Shown one piece after another: positions 17,311-26,744 of a stretch of DNA of 64,000 nt (the first letter of the stretch is position 1; every line of letters begins with the position of its first letter). The notes under the pieces were generated by a model. The model worked only from the letters and a program-made list of their open reading frames with translations, was not told the origin of the DNA and made no database searches. Position numbers and translations under genes: made by a program. Origin of the DNA: Bradyrhizobium jicamae (GTDB lineage: Bacteria; Pseudomonadota; Alphaproteobacteria; Rhizobiales; Xanthobacteraceae); NCBI RefSeq assembly GCF_018130695.1, contig NZ_JAFCJX010000017.1:62001-126000 (forward strand), read 5' to 3'.

Positions 17311-17554
17311 TCGATTTTCGGCCGGGCGCCGGGATGACGCCATTGTGCCTTTCGCGAGATCGGCACGCCGGCCGGTGTCCACCCGGTCTGCCGCGCCGGC
17401 CCAATTCGTCGGACAGGCCGGTCAGCTCTCGCCACCGCTCGTGAAAACGGTGCAGTGCTCCATGCCTGCCTTCAAGGGACGAGCTTCTTGTCGGGCTAAA
17501 ACGCTTTCTTGGTGAGCCATCACCCCACTGGATGGATAGCCGTGTTTTGCGCCA

Positions 17555-20500
17555 TTACTTGAGAACCACCAGTAGGTCTTTGGCGTCCACCGTTCGTCCC
17601 GCCTGGACGCAAATCTCTGCAATTGTAGCGTCGCGGGAGGCTGTGATGGGAGTTTCCATCTTCATCGCCTCGATCGTCAGGAGAAGATCTCCAGCCTTCA
17701 CGGCCTGACCTGGCTTCGCAGCCACCGTCGCAATGATCCCTGGCATCGGCGCGCCAACATGGTCACTATTTGTCTGATCGGCGGCGCGCGATGAGAGGCC
17801 TTGTTTTGAGACTTTGCGATCAGCCACAGTGATCACCCGAGGTTGTCCGTTGAGTTCGAAGAATACGCGAACGGACCCGTCATTCTCGACATCTCCAACA
17901 GCGGTGAGGTGAACAACAAGCGTTTTTCCCTGTTCGATAGTGATGTCAACTTGCTCGCCCGGTCGCATGCCATAGAAATAGACATGCGTCGGCAGCGCTG
18001 AAACGGGGCCAAAGACGCGCTCCAACTCGGCATATCGTGCGAACACCTTCGGGTACATCAAATAACTCGCAAACTCGGTCTCGGAGAGTGCACGGTCGCA
18101 TTGCGCCTCAGCCTCTCTGCGTGCCGCAACGAGATCGATCTCGCCGATCAAGCTTGCCGGGCGTTCAGTGATCGGAGGCTCGTCGCGAAGAACCCGCTCC
18201 TGGAGCGCTTTTGGCCAGCCGCCTGGAGGCTGGCCAAGTTCGCCGCGTAGCATTTCGGCGACTGACGCCGGAAATGCGATGTCGCGATCCGAATTGAGTA
18301 GATCCTCGGGCGTTAAATCCTGCGCGACCATCATCAGGGCCAAGTCGCCCACGACCTTCGAGGACGGCGTTACCTTGATGATATCTCCGAACAGATGGTT
18401 TGCTTGCGCATAGGCCCGAGTGATCATCGGCCAACGCTTCTCAAGACCGAGGCCTCTTGCCTGCTCCCTCAGATTCGTAAATTGCCCACCGGGCATTTCG
18501 TGCAGGTAGACGCCCGATCCGCTCGACAGAACGCTGGTCTCGAACGCGGCGTATTGGCCGCGCACCGCCTCCCAATACGAGCCGATGTCGCGAATAGCTT
18601 GCGGATCCAATCCCGTGTCGTGCGACGAAAAGCGTAGCGCTTCCACAACAGTCCCCATGGACGGCTGCGAAGTCGTGCCCGACATCGCGTCCATAGCGAC
18701 GTCAACGGCATCCACTTCGGCCTCGATGGCCGCGAGCACCGTGGCGATCGCAGCTCCCGACGTATCGTGGGTATGAAGCGCGACAGGGAGCGAGGTCGTG
18801 TCGCGTAGCGCCTTGATAAGAACCCGCGCGGCCGAGGGCTTCAGGAGGCCAGCCATATCCTTGATGGCGAGCATGTGACAGCCGGCCGCCTCAAGCTGGC
18901 GCGCGATATCGACATAGTAGGACAAGGTGTATTTCGCTCGATCCGGATCGAGAATGTCGCCGGTATAACATATCGCACCTTGAGCGACCTTCCCGGCCTC
19001 CGCGACTGCATCGATGGCGACACGTATATTCTCGACCCAGTTGAAACAGTCGAAGATCCGGAAGATATCGATCCGCTTGGCGGCCTCCTTGATGAAGAAG
19101 CGAACGACGTTGTCGGGATAATTGGTGTAACCTACGCCGTTCGAGCCGCGCAGCAGCATTTGCGTCAGAAGATTTGGCGCGAGGCGGCGAATGGCCTCCA
19201 GGCGCTCCCATGGATCTTCCTGCAAGAAGCGCATTGCCACATCGAATGTCGCGCCACCCCAGCATTCGAGGCTAAGTAGTTCCGGAAGCCGGTGGGCGTA
19301 ATTCGCTGACACGGCGACCATGTCGGCGGTACGCATTCGCGTTGCGATCAGCGACTGGTGAGCGTCGCGCATCGTGGTATCCGTGAGCAACGGCTTTGAT
19401 TGTGCTCTGATCCATTTGGCTAGGCCGCCCGGTCCCAGTTGGTCCAAGAGCTGGCGACTGCCGTTCGGCACAGGACCGGACACGCCTGGCGCTTGTGGCG
19501 TATGGGCATGCGCTGGCGCGCTTTTGCGCCCCTTGACGTCGGGATGACCGTTGACGCTCACATCGGCGATATAGGTCAAAAGCCGCGTTGCTCGGTCACG
19601 CCGCTTGCTGAGCGAAAGCAAGCCGGGCGTCTCATCGATGAACCTGGTCGTATATCTATTGGCGAGAAAGTCGCAATGGCTCAGCACATTTTCGAGGAAG
19701 GCCAGATTGGTGACGACACCGCGGATACGATACTCCTTCAGTGCCCGTGTCATCCGTGCGACCGCCTCTTGCTGAGTCGGTGCCCAAGCCGTGACCTTCT
19801 CGAGCAGCGGATCGTAGTGGCGCGTCACAATTGCGCCGGAATAGGCGGTACCTCCATCGATTCTCACGCCGTAGCCAAACGCGCCGCGATAGGCGGTGAT
19901 GCGGCCATAATCCGGGACAAAATTGTTCTCCGGATCCTCAGTCGTTATCCTGCATTGCAAGGCATGGCCACTGAGGCGGATCTCCTCTTGCGGAGGTACG
20001 CCCGTCTCTTCGGCACGACCGAGGCGCCCGCCTTCGGCTATCCTGAGCTGCGCCTTTACGATGTCGATGCCCGTCACCATCTCGGTGACGGTATGTTCGA
20101 CCTGAATACGGGGATTGACCTCTATGAAATAGAAGGCACCATTCTCATCATCAATAAGAAACTCGACCGTACCAGCCCCAACATAATTTGCCGCCCGCCC
20201 GACCTTGAGAGCTGCGTGGCAGAGTTCGTCGCGTATTGCCTCATCAACAGAAGGGGCTGGCGCCCGTTCGATGACCTTCTGATTGCGCCGCTGTATCGAG
20301 CAGTCCCGTTCAAAGAGATGGAACAGATTGCCGTGGCGATCTCCCAGCAATTGAACTTCAATATGGCGCGCCCGACGAATAAGCTTCTCGAGATAAACTT
20401 CATCTCGTCCAAACGCAGCCTTCGCCTCACGACGCCCTGAACGCACAGCATCAAGCAAGCCTGCGTCGTCCGCGATGGACCGCATTCCACGCCCACCGCC

Positions 20501-21016
20501 GCCCCAGCTCGCCTTCAGCATCAGGGGATAACCGAGATTCGATGCAATGCGCCGGATAGCGTCATCGTCATGTGGAAGGGGCTCACTCGCCGGCACGACG
20601 GGAACGCCAGCCGCCACGGCTATGTGTCGCGCCGAAACCTTATCGCCGAGGGACCGCATCGTCTCTGGTGAGGGGCCAACAAAGACAATTCCGGCGTCCG
20701 CGCATGCTGCGGCGAATTGCGGGCTTTCGGACAAGAACCCATATCCGGGATGGATTGCATCCACGTTAGCCCGCTTTGCGATCTCGATGATCTGCGCGAC
20801 GTTGAGGTAGGCCGCGATCGCTCCGGCGCCATGGCCGAGATGATATGCCTCGTCCGCCTTGAAGCGGTGCAATGAGAGCTTGTCCTCCTCCGCATAGACG
20901 GCCACAGTCTGCATGCCGAGTTCAGTGGCGGCGCGGAAGACACGAATTGCGATTTCGGATCGATTGGCCACCAGCAGTCGGCGGATTTGCTTATTGACAG
21001 CAATTTTGTCCGTCAT
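17555..21016 (-). CDS. pyc: Pyruvate carboxylase
   Basis: A 1153-residue full-length type I pyruvate carboxylase. Domains in order: biotin carboxylase with ATP-grasp (about 10-465; KASWGGGGRGMR loop, EVNPRIQVEHTVTE), carboxyltransferase HMGL-like barrel (about 540-810; TTMRDAHQSL and the LHTHDTSG metal motif), conserved C-terminal PYC region, and biotinyl domain with EAMKMET (biotin Lys about 1119). It converts pyruvate + HCO3- + ATP to oxaloacetate in the cytoplasm. Sitting between two ring-cleavage modules, it plausibly handles pyruvate from extradiol pathways, though it could be the organism's ordinary copy. It has its own promoter region of 280 bp. Confidence 0.95.
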   Translation of the reverse strand: MTDKIAVNKQIRRLLVANRSEIAIRVFRAATELGMQTVAVYAEEDKLSLHRFKADEAYHLGHGAGAIAAYLNVAQIIEIAKRANVDAIHPGYGFLSESPQFAAACADAGIVFVGPSPETMRSLGDKVSARHIAVAAGVPVVPASEPLPHDDDAIRRIASNLGYPLMLKASWGGGGRGMRSIADDAGLLDAVRSGRREAKAAFGRDEVYLEKLIRRARHIEVQLLGDRHGNLFHLFERDCSIQRRNQKVIERAPAPSVDEAIRDELCHAALKVGRAANYVGAGTVEFLIDDENGAFYFIEVNPRIQVEHTVTEMVTGIDIVKAQLRIAEGGRLGRAEETGVPPQEEIRLSGHALQCRITTEDPENNFVPDYGRITAYRGAFGYGVRIDGGTAYSGAIVTRHYDPLLEKVTAWAPTQQEAVARMTRALKEYRIRGVVTNLAFLENVLSHCDFLANRYTTRFIDETPGLLSLSKRRDRATRLLTYIADVSVNGHPDVKGRKSAPAHAHTPQAPGVSGPVPNGSRQLLDQLGPGGLAKWIRAQSKPLLTDTTMRDAHQSLIATRMRTADMVAVSANYAHRLPELLSLECWGGATFDVAMRFLQEDPWERLEAIRRLAPNLLTQMLLRGSNGVGYTNYPDNVVRFFIKEAAKRIDIFRIFDCFNWVENIRVAIDAVAEAGKVAQGAICYTGDILDPDRAKYTLSYYVDIARQLEAAGCHMLAIKDMAGLLKPSAARVLIKALRDTTSLPVALHTHDTSGAAIATVLAAIEAEVDAVDVAMDAMSGTTSQPSMGTVVEALRFSSHDTGLDPQAIRDIGSYWEAVRGQYAAFETSVLSSGSGVYLHEMPGGQFTNLREQARGLGLEKRWPMITRAYAQANHLFGDIIKVTPSSKVVGDLALMMVAQDLTPEDLLNSDRDIAFPASVAEMLRGELGQPPGGWPKALQERVLRDEPPITERPASLIGEIDLVAARREAEAQCDRALSETEFASYLMYPKVFARYAELERVFGPVSALPTHVYFYGMRPGEQVDITIEQGKTLVVHLTAVGDVENDGSVRVFFELNGQPRVITVADRKVSKQGLSSRAADQTNSDHVGAPMPGIIATVAAKPGQAVKAGDLLLTIEAMKMETPITASRDATIAEICVQAGRTVDAKDLLVVLK

Positions 21017-21296
21017 GTTGTGCCCTAACTAGTGTGCGGAACGTTATGCCGATCGCGACGCTCTCCGAACGAGCTCTATTTACCTCGCAGAGCGTCCGTT
21101 TGACCTCTTTGGCATTGTTGGCACCGCATCGCCGCTGAGTCGATGCAGCTTACGACCGATACTGTCGTTATCCTGAGCGTGGGCGCCGCTAGGCCCACGC
21201 ATTAGTTCCTAGGCGCCGGGGTGTCTGTATGGCGCCGAGCTGCGCTTCAGTTTGAGCGCCTCGGATGAGGCGGTGATTTCCATCTGTTGCCGCTCA

Positions 21297-22856
21297 TCAC
21301 GAGCGGCAACAGTTGAGACGCTCCGCGAGCTCCAAAAGATTGGGCTCCAGCCTGTCTGGCGTCTCCATTGCGGAATGGATGTAGAAGTCGGGCCTCACGA
21401 TCACGGCGATCAACCCGTTGGCCTCGAAATACCTCTCATACGTGCCGTCGACATCTTCCATTTCGCTGCCTGCGCCGAAATGCACGATCTGGAGTCCCAA
21501 CCGGTCAATCACCTGCGTTGCTCTCGCGCTGATGAATTCGGACAAATCGAGCCTGCAGATCAACTGCCAACCCGTTCCCAAGAAGTCATCGGCGCGCTTG
21601 ACAAGGAGATTCTTCCGTACGCGGCCCTGGGGGCCCAATTGCCCCACGACAGAGGCCTCGCCTGCCGTTGGGGTGGACATGAGGAGCCCATCCACAAGCG
21701 CCGGCATGGGAGGCGATGGAAGCTTCTGGCCGGATAGGAGTGCCTTGTCCCTAGCCGCAGCAGCGGCCGGATCCGTCGTGCAGCTTATTCTGCCGACTTC
21801 CATCGACAGCCTGATGTAATCCGCCACATGTGGCTTCCGCTCCGCGCAATACGTATCGAGCAGGGATTCCGGTGCCCGGCCCGAAACAACGAGCTGCATC
21901 TTCCAAGCCAGGTTTGCCGCGTCACGGATCCCCGAGCACATCCCCTGCCCCATGAAGGGAGGCATGACGTGGGCCGCATCGCCGGCGAATAGCACTCTTC
22001 CTGCACGCCACCGATCCAGAAGCTTGGACTCGAATATATAGGTGGCTTGCCTGATCAGCTCGACATCATCCTCGCGAACCCAAGGCGCCACGAGTGACCA
22101 CGCCGTCTCGGTTCGCTTTGCCCATTCCTCCTCGCCGGGCATCACCATGTAGGAAAATCGGCGATGTTCTTTACCGAGCTGAAACAGGCACATCGGCCGC
22201 GCCGGATCGCAAATCTGCGCATTCTCATACGGCAGCGATAGTGAACGCTTCTCCTTGAAGTCGACAACCAGCCAAGGCTGACTGAAGCCGAGATCTTGCC
22301 ACTCAAGTCCGAGAAAGCGGCGCACAAAGCTGTTGCCGCCATCGCAGGCGACGAGATACTTGGCGGTCACTTGTCGTGTCTCGCCAGCCGCGCCAGTGCT
22401 TTTGCCAGCAACATCGCGCACGGTAAGTTGAACGTGGTCGGGATGTTGAACCACGCCAACAGCTTCCCATCCATGATTGACGGTGACGCGGCCGGTGCTG
22501 CGGACCGCGGCATCCAGCGCATCCTCAACATCCGGCTGAAAGATCAGGAAGTCGGACGGCCAGCCGGAGACTCCGTCGGCATTCCATTCGAAATTGATCA
22601 AAAGCTCGCCGGCGGCATTGCGCCACTCGTATGTATTGGATCTGACGGCAGTCTTCTCCACGGCCTCCGCACATCCAATCGATTGAAAGATGCGCATGAT
22701 TTCATGGTCGATATGGCCGGCCCGGGGGAGCGCGTACAGCGAGGGATAGCGTTCATAAACGCCCACATTGCAGCCGAGCTTGCCGGCCAGCGCAGCAAAG
22801 GTCTGGCCAACGGGACCATACCCTACCAATAGAATGTCGTGGTCGATCGTGGTCAT
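21297..22856 (-). CDS. FAD-dependent aromatic hydroxylase, MhpA-like (module B, copy 1)
   Basis: The ATG at 22856 gives TTIDHDILLVGYGPVGQTFA; the frame extends to 22937 but would cross the operator motif. The 519-residue flavoprotein shows the GxGxxG fold (residues ~12-17), LPRAGHIDHEIMRIFQSIG typical of MhpA relatives, the DG motif ACDGGNSFVRR near 170 and GDAAHVMPPFMGQGMCSGIRD near 290. It hydroxylates a phenolic ring with NAD(P)H and O2. It is a paralogue of 29542-31218. The shared 21-bp motif sits 63 bp upstream of its start. Confidence 0.9.
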   Translation of the reverse strand: MTTIDHDILLVGYGPVGQTFAALAGKLGCNVGVYERYPSLYALPRAGHIDHEIMRIFQSIGCAEAVEKTAVRSNTYEWRNAAGELLINFEWNADGVSGWPSDFLIFQPDVEDALDAAVRSTGRVTVNHGWEAVGVVQHPDHVQLTVRDVAGKSTGAAGETRQVTAKYLVACDGGNSFVRRFLGLEWQDLGFSQPWLVVDFKEKRSLSLPYENAQICDPARPMCLFQLGKEHRRFSYMVMPGEEEWAKRTETAWSLVAPWVREDDVELIRQATYIFESKLLDRWRAGRVLFAGDAAHVMPPFMGQGMCSGIRDAANLAWKMQLVVSGRAPESLLDTYCAERKPHVADYIRLSMEVGRISCTTDPAAAAARDKALLSGQKLPSPPMPALVDGLLMSTPTAGEASVVGQLGPQGRVRKNLLVKRADDFLGTGWQLICRLDLSEFISARATQVIDRLGLQIVHFGAGSEMEDVDGTYERYFEANGLIAVIVRPDFYIHSAMETPDRLEPNLLELAERLNCCRS

Positions 22857-23617
22857 GCCCTCACCCAAGCAGCAAGAAATGGTGTCGCTTCCGTCCGTGA
22901 TGGATTGTGATCTGTCGATCATCTCTGATGAAGTCATCAGTCACATAGAGGTGGGCCTCTGTCAAGAATTTGTTGTGCAGCTTCTTTGGTGGGTTTTGCG
23001 CCTGTTAGCACGGGCGAAACGTGTGGCGTTGAAGACCACTCCTCTGTCGAACCGACGAAACGCTGCAGGCCACGCAACGGCCTGACCGTGCGGCGGGCCA
23101 TGGCCGCTCAGACAAACGACAACTTCTTGGCTTAGTGCCCCATCGAAATGGCCCCAAGTGTGTGGTTTGCTGCAGAGCTCACTGAAGAGTTGGCGCCGGG
23201 TGGGTACGCGGGAAATGCGTCGCACAGGCTATCGTCATCGGCGGCGATGGTCATCGGTTCGCTGACCAGGTTGCGATCGGCCGACCTCGATTGGAGCGCC
23301 TCGCCAGCCGGCCCGGCGCCGGGCGCCGCTACTTTATCTCCTGTGCCACACGCTCCGGATGGCCTCGAGCTCTGATCCTCGACGGGACCTTCGGCACATG
23401 CCATGTGCCCTTTTGGAGATGGAGAGCAGGTGTGCGTACTGGCTTGTTCAACCTGGCTGCCCGAGCGGGCACGCAACCCAAGCCACGCCGGTCCGGCGCT
23501 CGGTGCCGGGGCGATGGCATGACGGGCCGATGGCGGCATGGCAGCGGAACTCGACTGACGCCAGCGAGCGAACCAGTTGAACCGCGGCGGTAAGCTCGTC
23601 TGAGAGCTCCAAGAGCG
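22857..23617. other. Large intergenic region with one operator copy
   Basis: About 760 bp separate two genes of the same strand. The only feature I support is the regulatory motif at 22919-22939. The remaining frames show no recognisable protein; the sequence from 23250 is very GC-rich and irregular, possibly the scar of a lost gene or insertion. Confidence 0.5.
22919..22939. promoter_or_regulatory. Module-B operator motif, copy 1
   Basis: The 21-bp motif is TCATCTCTGAT followed by five bases and CATCA. It contains two overlapping palindromes: TCATC-TCT-GATGA and TGATGA-AG-TCATCA. The same arrangement occurs at 26653-26673, 32439-32459 and 37197-37217, always upstream of a module-B gene. It lies 63 bp before the start of the hydroxylase at 22856. 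Confidence 0.7.
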
Positions 23618-24481
23618 TCAGGACGACGTTCCGAACTGGACGATGACTTGGCGCTGCTCGCCGAGCCCCTCGATGCCCAATGTAACAACGTCTCCTGCCT
23701 TCAGGAATTTTGGAGTGGGTTTGGCACCAAGTCCCACGCCCGGCGGAGTTCCGGTAACAATGACGTCCCCTGGCTGCATTGCCATGAACTGTGAGCAATA
23801 CCAAACGAGATACTTCGCGCTGAAGATCATCGTCTTCGTATTGCCGCGCTGACGCCGCTCTTCATTGACATCGAGCCACATATCGAGATTTTGGGGATCC
23901 TCAACCTCGTCGGCCGTGACGAACCATGGCCCGATCGGCCCAAACGTCACGCAACTTTTGCCCTTGCTCCACTGTCCTCCAGATCGGTCGATCTGAAAGG
24001 AGCGCTCGGACACATCATTGTGGACGAAGTAGCCTGCAATGAATTCCTTCGCGTCTTCCTCGGATGGTATGTTGGATGCCGGCTTTGCGATCACGATGCC
24101 AAGTTCGACCTCATGATCGAGCTTGGTCGATGACTGGGGCAGAATCGTATTGTCGTTCGGTCCGCAGATGCAGCCTGTATGCTTGAGAAAGATGATGGGC
24201 TCGCTTGGAATGGGCATGCCCGACTCCTTCGCATGGTCCGAGTAATTCAGACCGACCGCGATCATATTCCGGACATTTCCAACGCAGGCCCCAAGGCGCG
24301 GGTTTCCCTTGACGATCTCCAAGGCCTCAACTGAGGCGGATCGAATTTTGTCGATCCCACCGTTCGCGATCATCTGACCGTCGATGTCATCAACGACAGA
24401 CGATAGGTCTCGAATATTTGCAGCCGCGTCGATAATTCCCGGCCTCTCGCGGCCGATCAGGCCATACCGAACGAGCTTCAT
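23618..24481 (-). CDS. Fumarylacetoacetate hydrolase family protein (module B, copy 1)
   Basis: A 287-residue FAH enzyme from ATG 24481 (GAGAGG upstream; the longer frame to 24517 overlaps the dioxygenase gene). Core motifs: AVGLNYSDHAKESG, LDHEVELGIVI with E-x-E ligands, HNDVSER with the Asp ligand, and GDVIVTGTPPGVG. It would cleave or convert the ring-fission product made by the dioxygenase 32 bp upstream. Paralogue of 5932 and 28578. Third gene of the decarboxylase operon. Confidence 0.88.
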   Translation of the reverse strand: MKLVRYGLIGRERPGIIDAAANIRDLSSVVDDIDGQMIANGGIDKIRSASVEALEIVKGNPRLGACVGNVRNMIAVGLNYSDHAKESGMPIPSEPIIFLKHTGCICGPNDNTILPQSSTKLDHEVELGIVIAKPASNIPSEEDAKEFIAGYFVHNDVSERSFQIDRSGGQWSKGKSCVTFGPIGPWFVTADEVEDPQNLDMWLDVNEERRQRGNTKTMIFSAKYLVWYCSQFMAMQPGDVIVTGTPPGVGLGAKPTPKFLKAGDVVTLGIEGLGEQRQVIVQFGTSS

Positions 24482-24513
24482 CTGTGCCTCTCGAAGAACA
24501 TAAGCATTTACCG

Positions 24514-25476
24514 TCAAGCGTTGGGAGATTCGTAATTGAAGGCAAAATCAGCTGGAACCTCTGGTCCCCAGAGATAGAAGGAGTCGTCGGGAGGATAATC
24601 GCCCGCGCTCCATTCCGCGTTGGCTGAAATGTAGTCGATATCGCACGAATACTCGGAGTAACTCCCCCACGGATCCCGCACGTAGTGGAAGAAATTCGAT
24701 CCGAGGACATGACGTCCCAGCCCCCATCCTTTCGCGTAACCCTTTCCGGCCATGTTCATAGCGCCAAGACCGATGTCATCGATACTGCCTACATCCCAAC
24801 TGCAGTGATGCAGTCCCGGAGAGTCGGATTTGACGAACGCGAGAAGGTGATGGTCGCTCCCGTGAATGCCGTGCATGAATGCGACAATGTCGGCGGATCG
24901 ATCCGACAACCGCAGACCCAGGTTCCGGCTGTAGAAGCCGAGCGCTTCATCAATGTCGCTGGTAAAGATCAGGATGTGCGACAGACGCCGCGGCCGCCCT
25001 TGCCGAGCGTTCTGACGTGTCGGCGCCCGGCCAACAGATGGCAGCGCGTCTGGCCATGTTGCGACGCTTTTGGTGTCGGGGGAGGATTTGGGTGCGCTCC
25101 TCACCTCGATCAATACGTTGTCGTGGCCGCGGAACCAGAAGCCTTCATTTTCGAAGCCGGGCGGAGGGTCAACAAGCCTGACGCCATTTCCCTCTATTCT
25201 GGCTCTCAGTCGCTGCACATCTTCGGGGAAACATCCGAACGAGAGGTGATGAAGCTGTTTACGCGCGCTTTCGACGACGGCGCCCCATCGGTGCTCGTGG
25301 CCGAATGTTCGCAGCGCAAGGGCATTGCTCTCATTGGAGACCTCCAGACCGAAGGCGTGATAGAATGTCGCTGCTTCGGCAACATCCGGTACTCCGAGCA
25401 CGAATTCGTGGAGCGAGTGGACGCCGAGGTCTCCAGCCCTAGCGCTGCTGCTAACGTGGCCGCCAATTGCCGTCAT
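24514..25476 (-). CDS. Extradiol ring-cleavage dioxygenase, VOC superfamily (module B, copy 1)
   Basis: A 320-residue protein from ATG 25476 (CGGAGA upstream). The two VOC domains align end to end with the module A dioxygenase at 6867. Likely Fe(II) ligands are His in RRLSHILIFT, His in GLHHCSWDVG and Glu in SYSEYSCD. Extradiol cleavage with O2 of a dihydroxy or trihydroxy aromatic is expected. It lies between the decarboxylase (48 bp upstream) and FAH (32 bp downstream), so decarboxylation, cleavage and hydrolysis are encoded consecutively. Confidence 0.87.
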   Translation of the reverse strand: MTAIGGHVSSSARAGDLGVHSLHEFVLGVPDVAEAATFYHAFGLEVSNESNALALRTFGHEHRWGAVVESARKQLHHLSFGCFPEDVQRLRARIEGNGVRLVDPPPGFENEGFWFRGHDNVLIEVRSAPKSSPDTKSVATWPDALPSVGRAPTRQNARQGRPRRLSHILIFTSDIDEALGFYSRNLGLRLSDRSADIVAFMHGIHGSDHHLLAFVKSDSPGLHHCSWDVGSIDDIGLGAMNMAGKGYAKGWGLGRHVLGSNFFHYVRDPWGSYSEYSCDIDYISANAEWSAGDYPPDDSFYLWGPEVPADFAFNYESPNA

Positions 25477-25524
25477 GCGATTCTCCGGGAGTTGAAGGTA
25501 GCGCAAACCATCGGGCCGACGATC

Positions 25525-26490
25525 CTAGTCCAATTGGAAAAGCTTAACGGCATTTGTCCGGCCGATTTTTTCCCGGTCCCGTTCACTGATCGCCGCGCTC
25601 TCGAACCATTCCGTAGCCTCACTGACTTGCTCGAACGGATAGTCGGTTGAGAAAAGGATACGATCCGCTCCAACCTCCAGAAGTGAGTTGACGAGCGATT
25701 GAGTCCTGAAGTTTCCGGCCGTGGTGATGTAAAAATTCTCGGAGAAATACTCCGACACCTTCTTCTTGGCCGGGTATCCGAGCGGCGACCACGCGATGCG
25801 TTGGTCGATACGGTAAAGCGTAAAGGGCAGAGCCTCGCCGAGATGACCCAGTATGATCTTCAAGGCAGGAAATTTGTCGAAAAGCCCACTGCCCATCAGC
25901 CGTAGGGCATGAAGCGCCGTTTCCGAGCCAAACCCATATGCCGGGCCAATCAACCAGGGGTGCCCGACATAGGCCTTTCGCTCACTAGGCTCGCGTGGAT
26001 GGAGGTAGAACGGCACGCCCAGGCGTTCAACCACCTCCCAGAAGTCCCAATAGGGCTTCACGTCGTAATACACTGCCTCCGACGTCGGACCAACTTGCGA
26101 ATAGCCATTTACGAGCGCGCCTTTGAAGCCGAGTTCGTGGACACAACGGCTAAGCTCCAACGACGCGGCTTGTGGATCTTGCATGGGCAGCGCCGCAAGT
26201 CCCTTAAAGCGTCCGCCGCTCTTCGCAATCTCGGCTGCGAGGATGTCATTGGCTCGCCGCGCAGTTTCTGCGGCCGTCCGATGGTCCGAGATCGCTTGAA
26301 TGGCCGGGCTATTGAGGGAGAGGATCATCACGGCGATGCCGTGCTTATCCATTTCGCGGATGCGCATGTCCCGGATATCGAGCAGCCTGGCACGAAGATC
26401 CTGCCATGTCTCCGGCCCTACAAAGTTCTGGGAATCTCCCAGCGTTTCTTCGAGAGCAAAGTGCTCTTCGAGTGCGACCTTGTCCTTCAT
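25525..26490 (-). CDS. Amidohydrolase-family aromatic acid decarboxylase, gamma-resorcylate decarboxylase-like
   Basis: The ATG at 26490 follows GGGGGAAG and gives KDKVALEEHFALEETL. The 321-residue TIM-barrel protein matches the 2,6-dihydroxybenzoate (gamma-resorcylate) and 2,3-dihydroxybenzoate decarboxylase family along its length. Metal ligands fall at family positions: Glu8 and His10 in the EEH motif, His164 in FYLHPRE and Asp283 in ILFSTDYPFE (Asp287 in the characterised Rhizobium enzyme, from memory). Further hallmarks are MILSLNSPA, ALVNGYS and LGHLGE. It removes CO2 non-oxidatively from a hydroxybenzoate, giving resorcinol, catechol or a related phenol. The substrate cannot be separated within this family by eye. 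First gene of the operon, divergent from tetR. Confidence 0.88.
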   Translation of the reverse strand: MKDKVALEEHFALEETLGDSQNFVGPETWQDLRARLLDIRDMRIREMDKHGIAVMILSLNSPAIQAISDHRTAAETARRANDILAAEIAKSGGRFKGLAALPMQDPQAASLELSRCVHELGFKGALVNGYSQVGPTSEAVYYDVKPYWDFWEVVERLGVPFYLHPREPSERKAYVGHPWLIGPAYGFGSETALHALRLMGSGLFDKFPALKIILGHLGEALPFTLYRIDQRIAWSPLGYPAKKKVSEYFSENFYITTAGNFRTQSLVNSLLEVGADRILFSTDYPFEQVSEATEWFESAAISERDREKIGRTNAVKLFQLD

Positions 26491-26652
26491 CGCTATCTTC
26501 CCCCCGCCTGCCACATCAACAAGCCCGCGATTCCGCCGCGCTTCATACGAGCGGCTTGCGCACTCTCTTCGGAACGACACCGAAACGAATGCGCACGCTT
26601 ACGTCACGAGGCGCCTTCATCCGCAGTGACCCGCACCTTTTGGACTCCTATA

Positions 26653-26673
26653 TCATCTCTGATATCGTCATCA
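26653..26673. promoter_or_regulatory. Module-B operator motif, copy 2
   Basis: A copy of TCATCTCTGAT-N5-CATCA, with the second palindrome imperfect (TGATAT-CG-TCATCA). It is in the 254-bp gap between the decarboxylase start (26490) and the divergent tetR start (26745), 72 bp before the latter. This is the position expected for autoregulation by the TetR protein. Confidence 0.72.
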
Positions 26674-26744
26674 AACATATAATGCTTCTGTCGCCATCAA
26701 AAATGTGGCATGACCGTTCGCAACCTTTGTTGCGGAACCGAGTC

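Noticed and set aside
19439-20440. Long plus-strand open frame (333 codons)
   Set aside because: It is antisense to the pyruvate carboxylase biotin-carboxylase domain, whose motifs are unambiguous; the antisense translation matches no family.
22962-23225. Possible transposase-like small frame (minus)
   Set aside because: No catalytic motif, no inverted-repeat ends and no match to an IS family that I know.
26406-26744. N-terminal extension of the TetR gene
   Set aside because: It overlaps the divergent decarboxylase gene and crosses the operator motif; the HTH is complete from 26745.
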